NCBI RefSeq assembly: GCF_001682865.1
Contig: NZ_MAQX01000035.1
Coordinates: forward strand, 248,001-312,000
Source: Bacillus sp. FJAT-26390
Lineage (GTDB): Bacteria > Bacillota > Bacilli > Paenibacillales > Paenibacillaceae
Length of the DNA stretch: 64,000 nucleotides
Direction of reading: 5' to 3'
Below, piece by piece: positions 7,891 to 15,675 of the stretch (positions are counted from its first letter, which is position 1; each line of letters starts with the position of its first letter). Position numbers and translations under genes: made by a program. The notes beneath the pieces are model-generated. The model ran no database searches, was not told where the DNA came from, and worked only from the letters and a program-made list of their open reading frames with translations.

Positions 7891-8826
7891 ATGGAATGGT
7901 TTACTCGATATAAAACGCAGCTGGAGCAAGTTTATATGGAAGCTGAGCGCCGTATTGCCGTTTTTCCAGAACCGCTTAACGCGATTGGCCTTGCTTACGC
8001 CGACAAGTTCAATCCTGTGAAGCATGATAGCGGCAAGGATTACATATGCAGCCTGCTTCCCTTCTGGGTCAAGGAGCCGAGCGGCATTAGTGATGCACAG
8101 TGTGAGAAGCTCGCTTTAGCTAATGTATATGGAATGCTCTATTTTTTTATTCAGGATGACGTGATGGACGGCCTTCCCTCTTCCCGCTGGAAGGAGCAGC
8201 TTGCTCTCGGCAGCCTGCTGCAGCTTGAAATGTTCAGCCTCTTCCGCGAGTTGTTCCCTTCCGATCCCGTGTTTTGGTCCTATTATCAACGTTATGTGAC
8301 GACATGGGCTGACAGCGTTGTGAACGAGAATCGCCAGGATTATTTTATTAACGATCCGATCCGCACGGCAGGCAAAGCAGGTCCCGTCAAAATCGCAAGC
8401 ACGGGCGCGCTTCTCTTAACAGGGCGGACAGAGCTAATCGACAAGCTGGAGCAAATGATCGACATCGTGCTTATGACGCTTCAGATGGCGGATGACTATG
8501 CGGACTGGCGGGAAGATTTAGCAGATGGCAGCTATAACGGCTTGCTTGCGATGATTGCTGCCGATCGCCCTGCTGGAACCATTTTGACAGAGAAGGATGC
8601 TGAAAATGCCATTTACATTCGAGGATGCCTAAAGCCATATGTGCAGCTGGCCGAGGATAATCATGCGAAGATAGCGGCTATGGAAGCGGGAGCTGGGGAA
8701 TTGGTAGAGTTCCACGCTTTTATAGTGAACCATTTGAACCAGTTATATGAGACGATTGAATCAAAAAGGAAAAATTTACTTGAGGGCGGATTTAACTATT
8801 TTTTCGCGAATCAATCAATTGGATAG
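7891..8826 (+). CDS. Class I isoprenoid synthase-like enzyme
   Basis: The protein is 311 residues from the ATG at 7891, which follows GGAGGG by 7 bp; an in-frame ATG at 7870 lacks such a site. It is mostly helical. An aspartate-rich QDDVMD (about residues 88-93) fits the first DDxxD metal-binding motif of class I isoprenoid synthases. A second cluster, ADDYADWREDLADG (about 203-216), fits the second aspartate-rich motif, and a KIASTGALLLTG segment (about 171-182) lies between them. These are hallmarks of the all-alpha trans-isoprenyl diphosphate synthase/terpene synthase fold. The exact reaction (chain elongation, cyclisation or prenyl transfer) is unknown. The next gene on the same strand, 112 bp on, encodes an NHLP-type peptide precursor, so a peptide-linked role is possible. 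No other isoprenoid gene is nearby. Confidence 0.7.
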   Translation: MEWFTRYKTQLEQVYMEAERRIAVFPEPLNAIGLAYADKFNPVKHDSGKDYICSLLPFWVKEPSGISDAQCEKLALANVYGMLYFFIQDDVMDGLPSSRWKEQLALGSLLQLEMFSLFRELFPSDPVFWSYYQRYVTTWADSVVNENRQDYFINDPIRTAGKAGPVKIASTGALLLTGRTELIDKLEQMIDIVLMTLQMADDYADWREDLADGSYNGLLAMIAADRPAGTILTEKDAENAIYIRGCLKPYVQLAEDNHAKIAAMEAGAGELVEFHAFIVNHLNQLYETIESKRKNLLEGGFNYFFANQSIG

Positions 8827-8845
8827 GTGCAAAAGAATCTATTAT

Positions 8846-8898
8846 TTGTCGAAAAATTGAAAATATATATGGAATATGTCGAATGGTCATGCTAAACT
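8846..8898 (+). promoter_or_regulatory. Two Spo0A-type boxes and -10 element before the NHLP precursor gene
   Basis: TTGTCGAA at 8846-8853 matches the Spo0A (0A) box exactly, and ATGTCGAA at 8876-8883 differs at the first base. They are 30 bp apart, about three helical turns. An extended -10-like TGCTAAACT follows at 8890-8898, about 40 bp before the GTG start. The arrangement suggests that Spo0A-P binds upstream of the precursor promoter. Confidence 0.6.
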
Positions 8899-8938
8899 GA
8901 GTATGGTAAACATATACATATTCGGAAGGGTGATCATT

Positions 8939-9184
8939 GTGTCCACTAAACAATCATTGCAAGAACAAATCATTCAAAAAGCCTGGGAAGATGCCGAATT
9001 CAAAAAACAACTTCTAGCCGACCCGAAAACAGCCGTTAAAGACGCTTTTGGCGTTGATGTACCGGATACAATCGAGGTAGAAGTGGTAGAAGAGACAGCA
9101 AATAAATTTTATCTCGTTCTTCCCGTTAACCCTGCTGAGAAACAAGATGAAGCTCAAGTATTCTTCCCGATGTGGCCTAATTAA
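8939..9184 (+). CDS. NHLP (nitrile-hydratase-like leader) family RiPP precursor peptide
   Basis: The peptide is 81 residues from the GTG at 8939, preceded by GGAAGGGTG; an upstream ATG at 8876 has no ribosome site. Residues 1-60 look like a nitrile hydratase alpha-subunit-type leader: a helical start, FKKQLLADPKTAVKDAFGV (about 19-37), a VPDTIEVEVVEET strand and a FYLVLP end. This pattern is that of the NHLP leader family used by ribosomally made, modified peptides. The remaining ~20 residues would be the core. It is rich in Asp/Glu/Gln, then ends in an aromatic VFFPMWPN with no Cys, Ser or Thr, so lanthionine or azole formation is unlikely. No GG cleavage site is seen. No NHLM exporter or peptidase is nearby. 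A strong terminator follows directly. Confidence 0.75.
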   Translation: MSTKQSLQEQIIQKAWEDAEFKKQLLADPKTAVKDAFGVDVPDTIEVEVVEETANKFYLVLPVNPAEKQDEAQVFFPMWPN

Positions 9185-9192
9185 TAAAAACT

Positions 9193-9229
9193 ACGCCCTT
9201 TACCAACTGGTAAAGGGCGTTATTTTTTC
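9193..9229 (+). terminator. Strong bidirectional terminator between precursor and kinase genes
   Basis: The stem ACGCCCTTTACC pairs perfectly with GGTAAAGGGCGT (9193-9204 with 9209-9220) around AACT, followed by TATTTTTTC on the plus strand. On the minus strand the kinase stop at 9220 lies inside it, so it can end both convergent transcripts. Confidence 0.85.
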
Positions 9230-11124
9230 TCTAGTGGGAATTCAATTGTAGCTTCAGTTCCAACTCCCTTTTCACTCGAAAAATGAAGCGTTCCATTCAT
9301 AACCTCAATAATACGGAAAGTGACCATGAGACCCAATCCCGTGCCCTTAGTTTTTTTCGAATAATACGGTTCGCCTAGCCTTTTTAAATCAGCCTCATTC
9401 ATACCTTCGCCATTGTCTTTAATATGAATGATTACTTTGTTAGTACTTTCATGTTCGTAAGCACGAATATGAATCGCGCCATTTTGCCCAAATGCTTCAA
9501 TACTGTTTTTAATAATATTAATTAGTGCTTGTTTAAATTTTGATGAATTTCCTCGAACATATAGCTCTGATTCTAGTTCCACTGTAATAATTCCGCCTTG
9601 CATCGTCGCTAAGGGAACGAGAATTCCTTCTATTTGCTGCAGTTCTTCCCCAATGTTCAGTATCGTTGAATGCTCCAACTGAGGTTTGGCGAAGGTCAAA
9701 AAGTCTGTAATAATCTCTGCTGCCCGATCAAGCTCCTCAATGGCCAGCAGCATAAAGGTTTTATCTTTTTCATTGCTTGCTTTTTCCCCAATAATCTGTA
9801 GAAATCCTCGCGTTACTTGTAGTGGATTTCGCACTTCATGTGCAACTGAAGCCGCAAGTTGGCTAATGATATCCATTTTCTCAGAACGTTGAAGCTCCAG
9901 ATTAAATATCTCCATTTGCTTTGAGTACTTCATTAGCTGTTCATAATTATGTATGCTTCGACGTGCAAGTATAATGACTAAAGCTCCTAAAAAGCAGAGT
10001 ATACCCCACTTCCACACAAACATGTAGTAATCCATACCTTTTAAATAATACCAAACCAGCTCCCCTCCCCCTATTGCTGCAAACATACTAAAGCCGGTTG
10101 ATAAAATGATTGCTTCTGTATTCTTTTGTCTACAATAAATGACGAGCAATACAATAAGAAGTATATTACTTAAGAGAATAAAGAGCGCAAAGACTGCAGA
10201 ACCGTAAATGGAGTACCAATTTCTTACTCCGTCTAATAAAAAACCAACCACAAAAAAAGCAATATTAACTAAAGCAAACCACATATGAATTTTTCTAAAA
10301 CGTGAGATTAACTGATATGGTCCTTTACCGAAAACCTGCTCAAAAAATAAAAATATAGATGGCATTAGCAAGGTTGATGCCATGTCAAAAGAGTAATATG
10401 CCGTAACACCTACTTGCGGATAAAACTTATGTAAAAAGGATGAATTCGTAAAAATCATTATTCCAACAGATAGAATAATAATCGTTAATGAATTAGCTGC
10501 CGCTAGATATATTTTTTTTATAAATAAGAAACAAAGAAGTAAGCCTAATGCAATAAACACAAGCGCAGCACCTAAAATAACATCCAAAAAACCGTATTTC
10601 ATATAGCTTTTATCAAGATATTGATATTCTCCTAAAGTAAGTTTACCTTTTATCCCAATTAAACCTGTACTCGTTGCTAATTTTAAATATATATTTTGAT
10701 TGGACTCCTGAGGTATTAGTGGGAGTATAATTTCGTTCTTATTAAAAGAGTAGTTTCGATACGACTCATAGACGATTTTTTCATTAATATATATCGTTAC
10801 GTCTCTAGCAGATAAATTATTTATGGATAATGCTGGTCTAGCCAAATCAAACTCAGGCAATTTGATTCTTACCCACGCTACTTGCATGTCAACGGGCTTT
10901 TCGACTAAAACGTCGTTCTCGGAGTGTAAAACCCACTCCCCTTCCCTTTCCTTGGAAGAAACATCCTGAACCGTACTATCAGGATTCTCTTCCCACATCA
11001 TTTCCCACTCCGTGATGGCAGTAGTCGCAGCAGAAGACTGCGCATAGGCGGACACAGCCAGAAAGGAGCTAGCAATAAATAACGATAGGACGATAACAAT
11101 TACATATTTATGTAAAGCTTTCAT
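9220..11124 (-). CDS. 7TM-DISM sensor histidine kinase, paralogue 1
   Basis: The protein is 634 residues from the ATG at 11124, which has GAGGTG 6 bp upstream; the ATG at 11136 has none. A signal peptide (about 1-28) precedes an extracellular beta-rich sensor domain (about 30-170) like 7TMR-DISMED2. Seven or so membrane helices follow (about 180-395), then a HisKA domain with the phospho-acceptor in SVAHEVRNPLQ, and an HATPase domain with NIIKNSIEA, DNGEGM and GTGLGLMV. The H-box and absence of a paired response regulator gene resemble orphan sporulation-phosphorelay kinases (KinA-E family). The adjacent paralogue at 11399-13300 shares the architecture throughout. A TTGTCGAA box lies about 50 bp upstream of the start. 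Confidence 0.85.
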   Translation of the reverse strand: MKALHKYVIVIVLSLFIASSFLAVSAYAQSSAATTAITEWEMMWEENPDSTVQDVSSKEREGEWVLHSENDVLVEKPVDMQVAWVRIKLPEFDLARPALSINNLSARDVTIYINEKIVYESYRNYSFNKNEIILPLIPQESNQNIYLKLATSTGLIGIKGKLTLGEYQYLDKSYMKYGFLDVILGAALVFIALGLLLCFLFIKKIYLAAANSLTIIILSVGIMIFTNSSFLHKFYPQVGVTAYYSFDMASTLLMPSIFLFFEQVFGKGPYQLISRFRKIHMWFALVNIAFFVVGFLLDGVRNWYSIYGSAVFALFILLSNILLIVLLVIYCRQKNTEAIILSTGFSMFAAIGGGELVWYYLKGMDYYMFVWKWGILCFLGALVIILARRSIHNYEQLMKYSKQMEIFNLELQRSEKMDIISQLAASVAHEVRNPLQVTRGFLQIIGEKASNEKDKTFMLLAIEELDRAAEIITDFLTFAKPQLEHSTILNIGEELQQIEGILVPLATMQGGIITVELESELYVRGNSSKFKQALINIIKNSIEAFGQNGAIHIRAYEHESTNKVIIHIKDNGEGMNEADLKRLGEPYYSKKTKGTGLGLMVTFRIIEVMNGTLHFSSEKGVGTEATIEFPLEKK

Positions 11125-11172
11125 TGAACACCTCATATGATAAGAATCACAATTCCTTATACGGTACTATAT

Positions 11173-11180
11173 TTCGACAA
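11173..11180 (-). promoter_or_regulatory. Spo0A-type box upstream of kinase 1
   Basis: The minus strand reads TTGTCGAA, followed after two bases by TATAGT (a good -10 hexamer). The 16-bp string TTGTCGAAATATAGTA recurs exactly upstream of kinase 2. A degenerate AAATCGAA lies 12 bp further upstream. The box is about 50 bp from the kinase 1 start. Confidence 0.6.
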
Positions 11181-11310
11181 TCTTCGATTTAGAACCTTCT
11201 GACTTTACCCTTTATTTAAAATAAACAACAAGTTAGAACCAGATAAAATGGGTTATTAAGCTAATTCCAGTTTATTCCCTTTAGTGAAAAGGCACAATAG
11301 TTTCTATTAT

Positions 11311-11318
11311 TTGTCGAA
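11311..11318 (+). promoter_or_regulatory. Orphan Spo0A-type box in promoter-like fragment
   Basis: TTGTCGAA here is embedded in TTTCTATTATTTGTCGAA (11301-11318). This nearly matches the sequence around the box before the NHLP precursor gene (from about 8836). No gene with a ribosome site follows on the plus strand before the end of the convergent kinase 2 gene. Confidence 0.45.
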
Positions 11319-11353
11319 TATTAGAAATTTACGTTTTATAACATATATCGTAA

Positions 11354-11400
11354 AATGACAAAAAAAGCGCTCGTCCACTCTAATATGAGCAGACAGCGCT
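11354..11400 (-). terminator. Terminator of kinase 2
   Basis: Imperfect hairpin with AGCGCT arms (11366-11371 and 11395-11400) extended by GTC/GAC. On the minus strand it is followed by TTTTTTTGTCATTTT. The kinase 2 stop codon at 11399-11401 overlaps the upstream arm. Confidence 0.7.
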
Positions 11401-13300
11401 ATTTTTTTGCTGAAGGGATGTGGATGACAGCTTCCGTACCCACGCCTTTTTTACTATTAAACTTAATCTTCCCGCCCATAGCTTCAATAATACGGAAGGT
11501 CACCATCAATCCTAAGCCGGTTCCTTTCGTTTTTTTGGAGTAATAAGGCTCGCCTAATCTCTTCAGGTCGGCCTCGTTCATCCCTTCCCCATTATCCTTT
11601 ATAGTAATGACCACGTTGTTGAAATCATCCATGTAGGTTCGAATCAAAATGGTTCCATCTTTGTTTAGAGCTTCAATACTGTTTTTGATAATATTAATTA
11701 TCGCTTGCTTTAGTTTGGATGAATCACCGCGAACGTATAATTGAGGTGATAACTCCGCCTTGATAACGCCGCCCTGCATGTTCGCTAAAGGCACCAGTAT
11801 TCCCTCTATTTTCTTAAGCTCGTCGGCAACGTTCAAAAGCGTCATTTCTTCGAGCTGCGGCTTAGCAAATGTTAAAAAATCCGTAATAATATCAGCCGCC
11901 CGATCCAGCTCATCTATTGCCATCACCATAAACCCTTTGTCTCTTTCGTTCGTTGATTTCTCACCGAGCAATTGAAGAAAACCTCTGGTCACTTGCAGCG
12001 GATTACGAACCTCATGGGCTACCGAAGCGGCTAATTGGCTGATGATATCCATTTTTTCGGCACGCTGAAGCTCATTATTAAAGACTTCCAGCTGCTTGGA
12101 ATATTTTACGACCTGCTCGTAATTCAACAATATTCTTCTTACTAAAATAATAATTAAGGAGGCAATAAAACTAAAAATGCCCCATTTCCAAAATATCAAA
12201 TCATAATTTTTGTCTTGAATAAAGTACCAGCCGAGCTCTAACGCTGCTATCGCTGCGAAAGTGCCGAATCCAATCGTAATGATGATAGCTTCTTTGTTCC
12301 GTTGCAGACAATACTTGATGAAACAGCCAATAAGCAGCATGTTCCCGAAAACGACCGTCCCGGCAAACGTGAGCGTCGTCACGAGTATATAATACTTTTC
12401 AATTCCATCCGATAGGAAAGAAGCAAAAAACCAAACAATAGAAATCGCCGAAACCATGACCTGCAGCTTTCTAAAACGCGTAATTAATCCGTAGGGACCT
12501 CGTCCAAATATTTTCTCAAAAAAGATAAAAATAGAAGGCATCAATAAATTTGAACTGACATCAAACGTGTAATAAATGATAAATCCATATTCCTTATATA
12601 CCGAATGGACATAGGGAGATAAAGAAAGAAGCATTACCCCGATTGAAAAAATAAAAACACAGAGTGAATTTATCCCCGACAAATAAGATTTATTTAAAAA
12701 TAAAAAACATAAAAACATAGCCAGCGATACAAATAAAAGCGATGCCCCAATAACGACATCGAACATTTCCTGCTTCATAAACGCTTTGCTGAGTATCTGG
12801 CCTTCACCAATCATAATGGGATTCTTTAGGCCAAGCCAATCTGAATCGGTATGCAAAAGAATATAGACCATATGATTAGCTTCATGTTCCGTAATAGACA
12901 AAAGAATCACGTTTTTATTATAAGGATAATTACGGTCTGACTCATAAACGAGCTTATTATTGATAAAAATCGAAACGTCCTTGGCTGTTAACTTACTTAT
13001 TAATAATACAGGCCTTGCCAGATCATATTCCGGCAGCTTAAACCTAACCCATGCCGATTGAATATTAGCTGGTTTCTTCGGCAACGCATCCCCATAGGTA
13101 AATGCTTGCCACTCGCTTGAACGCTCACTTGAAGAAGCATTTTGAACGGTCTCATGCGAATCGTCCTCCCACATCATTTCCCAATCGGTTATAGCAGCAG
13201 GAGTAGAATTCGATAACGCGTAAGTGGGTGTTGAAAGGAGCGGAATGGCTATAAATATCAATAAAACAAGAGCCAGCATAAATTTATGGGAAGCCTTCAT
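11399..13300 (-). CDS. 7TM-DISM sensor histidine kinase, paralogue 2
   Basis: The protein is 633 residues from the ATG at 13300 (GAGGTG 6 bp upstream, inside the longer frame to 13315). Domain order is the same as in paralogue 1: signal peptide, extracellular beta-rich sensor, 7TM-DISM membrane block, HisKA with SVAHEVRNPLQVTRGFLQ, and HATPase with NIIKNSIEAL, DNGEGMNEADLKRLGEPYYS and GTGLGLMV. The cytoplasmic half is nearly the same as in paralogue 1, while the extracellular sensor is more divergent. This points to tandem duplication followed by ligand divergence. No response regulator is adjacent, so the target may be the Spo0F/Spo0A phosphorelay. The 0A box upstream shares 16 bp with that of paralogue 1. 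Confidence 0.85.
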   Translation of the reverse strand: MKASHKFMLALVLLIFIAIPLLSTPTYALSNSTPAAITDWEMMWEDDSHETVQNASSSERSSEWQAFTYGDALPKKPANIQSAWVRFKLPEYDLARPVLLISKLTAKDVSIFINNKLVYESDRNYPYNKNVILLSITEHEANHMVYILLHTDSDWLGLKNPIMIGEGQILSKAFMKQEMFDVVIGASLLFVSLAMFLCFLFLNKSYLSGINSLCVFIFSIGVMLLSLSPYVHSVYKEYGFIIYYTFDVSSNLLMPSIFIFFEKIFGRGPYGLITRFRKLQVMVSAISIVWFFASFLSDGIEKYYILVTTLTFAGTVVFGNMLLIGCFIKYCLQRNKEAIIITIGFGTFAAIAALELGWYFIQDKNYDLIFWKWGIFSFIASLIIILVRRILLNYEQVVKYSKQLEVFNNELQRAEKMDIISQLAASVAHEVRNPLQVTRGFLQLLGEKSTNERDKGFMVMAIDELDRAADIITDFLTFAKPQLEEMTLLNVADELKKIEGILVPLANMQGGVIKAELSPQLYVRGDSSKLKQAIINIIKNSIEALNKDGTILIRTYMDDFNNVVITIKDNGEGMNEADLKRLGEPYYSKKTKGTGLGLMVTFRIIEAMGGKIKFNSKKGVGTEAVIHIPSAKK

Positions 13301-13341
13301 TGAACACCTCGGCATGTTGAAAATACTATTTTATATTTCTA

Positions 13342-13476
13342 CTATATTTCGACAAACTTTGATACCCCTCCTTCTTCTTTCCCACTATTTCCAAAAAGCA
13401 CAATCATTTTCGCCAAGGGGAAAATAAACAAAGCTGCCCCAAAGATCGTCACGACCTTCAGCAGCAGCCTTGTCAT
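13342..13476 (-). CDS. Possible 44-residue single-pass membrane protein
   Basis: The ATG at 13476 lies 7 bp after the permease stop, so it could be translated by coupling; there is no clear ribosome site. The product has a basic start (MTRLLLKVV), one hydrophobic helix (about 5-28) and a charged tail. It would be the last gene of the GntR/ABC operon. Its stop codon TAG lies in the 0A-box/-10 region of kinase 2, so the two units would overlap. I do not recognise the sequence, and it could be chance. Confidence 0.35.
   Translation of the reverse strand: MTRLLLKVVTIFGAALFIFPLAKMIVLFGNSGKEEGGVSKFVEI
13348..13355 (-). promoter_or_regulatory. Spo0A-type box upstream of kinase 2
   Basis: The minus strand reads TTGTCGAA followed by ATATAGTA, as for kinase 1. 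TTGTCG with TAAAAT 16 bp later could alternatively act as a sigma-A -35/-10 pair that the box overlaps. The distance to the ATG at 13300 is about 48 bp. Confidence 0.6.
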
Positions 13477-13482
13477 TTGCTA

Positions 13483-14229
13483 TTAAAACATTTTTTTCTT
13501 GATCGCTACACGGCGAAGGATCCTATCGTTCAGTACCACGATAATCGCTATCACGAGGATGGCAAGCAGTACGACTGCAGCAACTGGCGTATGCTGGGCA
13601 TTAAATGCCGATTGCAGCAGCTCGCCCAGCCACTTTGAGGTTAATACGATGTCCATCGCCACTGCCGTAACAATCGCCACAAGCGTAATAAGCAACCCGT
13701 TCCGCCAGTGGAACCGATAATAACCCGAGCCGATGAGCCAGCCGCTGCCAAAGTAAGCAAAGAACAAGCAAAAATATTCTACAAAAACCAAGCCTAGCTG
13801 CGAAGGGGAAGTAAATAGATGAGCGTTTTGCAGCTCAATGGACCAATTATTCCGCTCATAAATAAACTGCTCCACCGAAATGCCTGCCATCATAAGGATC
13901 GCTAACAGCGCTGAGCTCGCTGCCATGAAGAGTGTCACGCCCCGTATGAAATGCCTCCTCGTTACGCCGCACGCAACAAAACTCGCAAGAGACGCTGGGG
14001 TCAGCAAAATGCCGATGACCATGAGAAATATTTTAGGGGAAATCGTTACGCTCTCCCATATTTCATTTAAATTCAATTCTCCGTCAGGAATGACCTTTTC
14101 ATTCACTAAAACAGCAAGGCCAATAAAGACCAATATGAAAATAATCCAATAGAAGAAGAACGTCCAGCGAAAGGTGTACAGCAGATGCTGTGCTACATTC
14201 AGCACGGGATGCTTTCTCTTGCCGCTCAT
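13483..14229 (-). CDS. ABC transporter permease subunit
   Basis: The protein is 248 residues with about six hydrophobic helices, a basic start (MSGKRKH) and an RRVAIKKK tail, as in ABC-2 type permeases. Its ATG overlaps the stop of the ATPase gene (ATGA), so the two are translationally coupled. It should form the membrane channel for the ATPase encoded upstream. The substrate is unknown; YtrA-controlled transporters in Bacillus respond to cell-wall-active antibiotics. No close family could be named from the sequence. Confidence 0.75.
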   Translation of the reverse strand: MSGKRKHPVLNVAQHLLYTFRWTFFFYWIIFILVFIGLAVLVNEKVIPDGELNLNEIWESVTISPKIFLMVIGILLTPASLASFVACGVTRRHFIRGVTLFMAASSALLAILMMAGISVEQFIYERNNWSIELQNAHLFTSPSQLGLVFVEYFCLFFAYFGSGWLIGSGYYRFHWRNGLLITLVAIVTAVAMDIVLTSKWLGELLQSAFNAQHTPVAAVVLLAILVIAIIVVLNDRILRRVAIKKKMF

Positions 14230-15107
14230 AACTCATCCCCTCGTTTCTTGGTCAAATGAACGAACAGATCCTGCAGCGATACAGGCCCAAGCTCAAGCCC
14301 CTCCGCCAATGCTGCCTTGCGTTTTTGTTCCGTGAGTTCACCGAACACCGTAGCCGACTTCGTCTTGCCCAGCTTCTGCTGCCCAAGCACCGTCAAGCCG
14401 CTAACGAAACGGTCTACGCTGTCGCTTGGTCCGGTAATGGATGCGCCGCGCGCGCGAAGCGCCTCTGTTTCCTCATGCATGAGCAAGCGCCCTTTATCCA
14501 AAATAAGCACCTCCTCAAACAAGGAGCCTACCTCCTCAATTAAATGCGTGGATAAAATGAATGTCCGAGGCGCCTCCATATAATCATTTAGAAGCTCTTC
14601 GTAAAAGGTATAGCGAGAAGGAGCATCCATGCCAAGATAAGCCTCGTCAAAAATCGTAACCGGGGCGCGGCTGGCAAGGCCTAATGTCACGCCAAGCGCA
14701 GATTTCATTCCTCGCGAGAGCGATGCCACCCGCTTCTTCAGCGGAAGCTCATATTGACGTATGAGCCGGTCTGCGTAATCAGCATCCCAGTTCTGCCAGC
14801 AGCTTGCTGCTAGCTTTAACACATCTCGTACGTAAAGGGTTTCGGGCATGTGGCCGCTTTCTTGAACGAAGCATACTTGCTCCATAATTCGCGCATTTTC
14901 GAAGGGGGCTTCGCCATCAATGGCTACGTTGCCGCCTGATTGTTCGCGATAAGAGGCTAGTATCGATAGCAGACTTGTTTTGCCAGAGCCGTTCCGGCCG
15001 AGCAGACCGTATATTTTGCCGCCCTTCAGCTTAAACGAAATATCCTCAAGCGCCGTAAAAGAACCATAACGCAGCTGCAAATGGCTCACCTCTACCGGAA
15101 GCGTCAT
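14226..15107 (-). CDS. ABC transporter ATP-binding protein (YtrB-like)
   Basis: The protein is 293 residues. It has Walker A GRNGSGKT (about 36-43), a signature-like LSRGMK (about 134-139), Walker B VTIFDEA (about 155-161) and the H-loop STHLIEE. The ~70 residues after the nucleotide-binding domain form a C-terminal extension typical of YtrB/CcmA-like exporters. It starts by ATGA overlap with the GntR regulator and overlaps the permease at its end, giving a compact three-gene operon. It would power the permease at 13483-14229. Confidence 0.88.
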   Translation of the reverse strand: MTLPVEVSHLQLRYGSFTALEDISFKLKGGKIYGLLGRNGSGKTSLLSILASYREQSGGNVAIDGEAPFENARIMEQVCFVQESGHMPETLYVRDVLKLAASCWQNWDADYADRLIRQYELPLKKRVASLSRGMKSALGVTLGLASRAPVTIFDEAYLGMDAPSRYTFYEELLNDYMEAPRTFILSTHLIEEVGSLFEEVLILDKGRLLMHEETEALRARGASITGPSDSVDRFVSGLTVLGQQKLGKTKSATVFGELTEQKRKAALAEGLELGPVSLQDLFVHLTKKRGDEL

Positions 15108-15472
15108 TTCCCGTCCCTCCCTCTCACCTGTTCGATTCGACCTATAATATCTGCCAGCGGCACTCCGATCTTCTCGGCCTCCGCAAGCATTTGATCGACA
15201 ACCTCCTCAAAAAAACGCTCCCTACGCTGCATAAGCAACGATTGCCGCGCTTCACCGCTCACAAACATGCCGATTCCCCTTTTCTTATACAAAATGCCTT
15301 CCTCCGTTAACAAATGGAAGCCTTTCGCTGCGGTAGCCGGGTTTATGCGATAAAACGCAGCATATTGATTCGTAGACATCACCTGCTCATCTTCCTGCAG
15401 AACGCCGCTAATGATATCGTCTTTAATTTTGTCAGCAATCTGCTGGTATATGGGACTTCGGTCATCAAACAC
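15104..15472 (-). CDS. GntR family transcriptional regulator (YtrA subfamily)
   Basis: The protein is 122 residues from a GTG at 15472 with GAGGTG 5 bp upstream; the nearby ATG is out of frame. An N-terminal winged helix-turn-helix (about 5-75) carries IYQQIADKIKDDIISG and GILYKKRGIGMFV. The C-terminal tail is only about 45 residues, too short for an FCD or UTRA ligand domain, which identifies the YtrA subfamily. It heads the ABC transporter operon and probably represses it through the palindrome overlapping the promoter. Confidence 0.85.
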   Translation of the reverse strand: MFDDRSPIYQQIADKIKDDIISGVLQEDEQVMSTNQYAAFYRINPATAAKGFHLLTEEGILYKKRGIGMFVSGEARQSLLMQRRERFFEEVVDQMLAEAEKIGVPLADIIGRIEQVRGRDGK

Positions 15473-15491
15473 GCCATCACCTCTTCGCTTC

Positions 15492-15544
15492 TATGGTTCA
15501 TTACTTATGTAACTAACCATACAACTAACATTATCCGATGTCAA
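15492..15544 (-). promoter_or_regulatory. Sigma-A promoter with overlapping inverted repeat for the GntR/ABC operon
   Basis: On the minus strand TTGACA (15544-15539) is separated by 17 bp from TATGGT (15521-15516). The -10 hexamer lies in one arm of an inverted repeat, ATGGTT and AACCAT (15492-15497 and 15515-15520). This fits autorepression by the GntR regulator. Confidence 0.7.
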
Positions 15545-15576
15545 GCCTATTTGGATACAGCTCGTCTTTTTACAAA

Positions 15577-15622
15577 ACAAAAAAAGCCGCCCCATCAGGT
15601 CATTGACCTCATGAGACAGCTT
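15577..15622 (-). terminator. Terminator of the Nudix/oxidoreductase/hydrolase operon
   Basis: An imperfect stem built around GAGGTC/GACCTGATGGGGC closes on a 3-base loop at 15602-15604. The minus strand then shows a run of T residues (15585-15577). It lies 54 bp after the hydrolase stop codon. Confidence 0.6.
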
Positions 15623-15675
15623 CTTGTCCTTACTTTATGCCAAGCACAGCAAGACCATTCCATCGTTATGGATAT

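Noticed and set aside
13483-15107. ABC transporter as the exporter of the NHLP peptide
   Set aside because: The ATPase lacks a peptidase domain and is of YtrB type with its own GntR control; strand and operon also differ.
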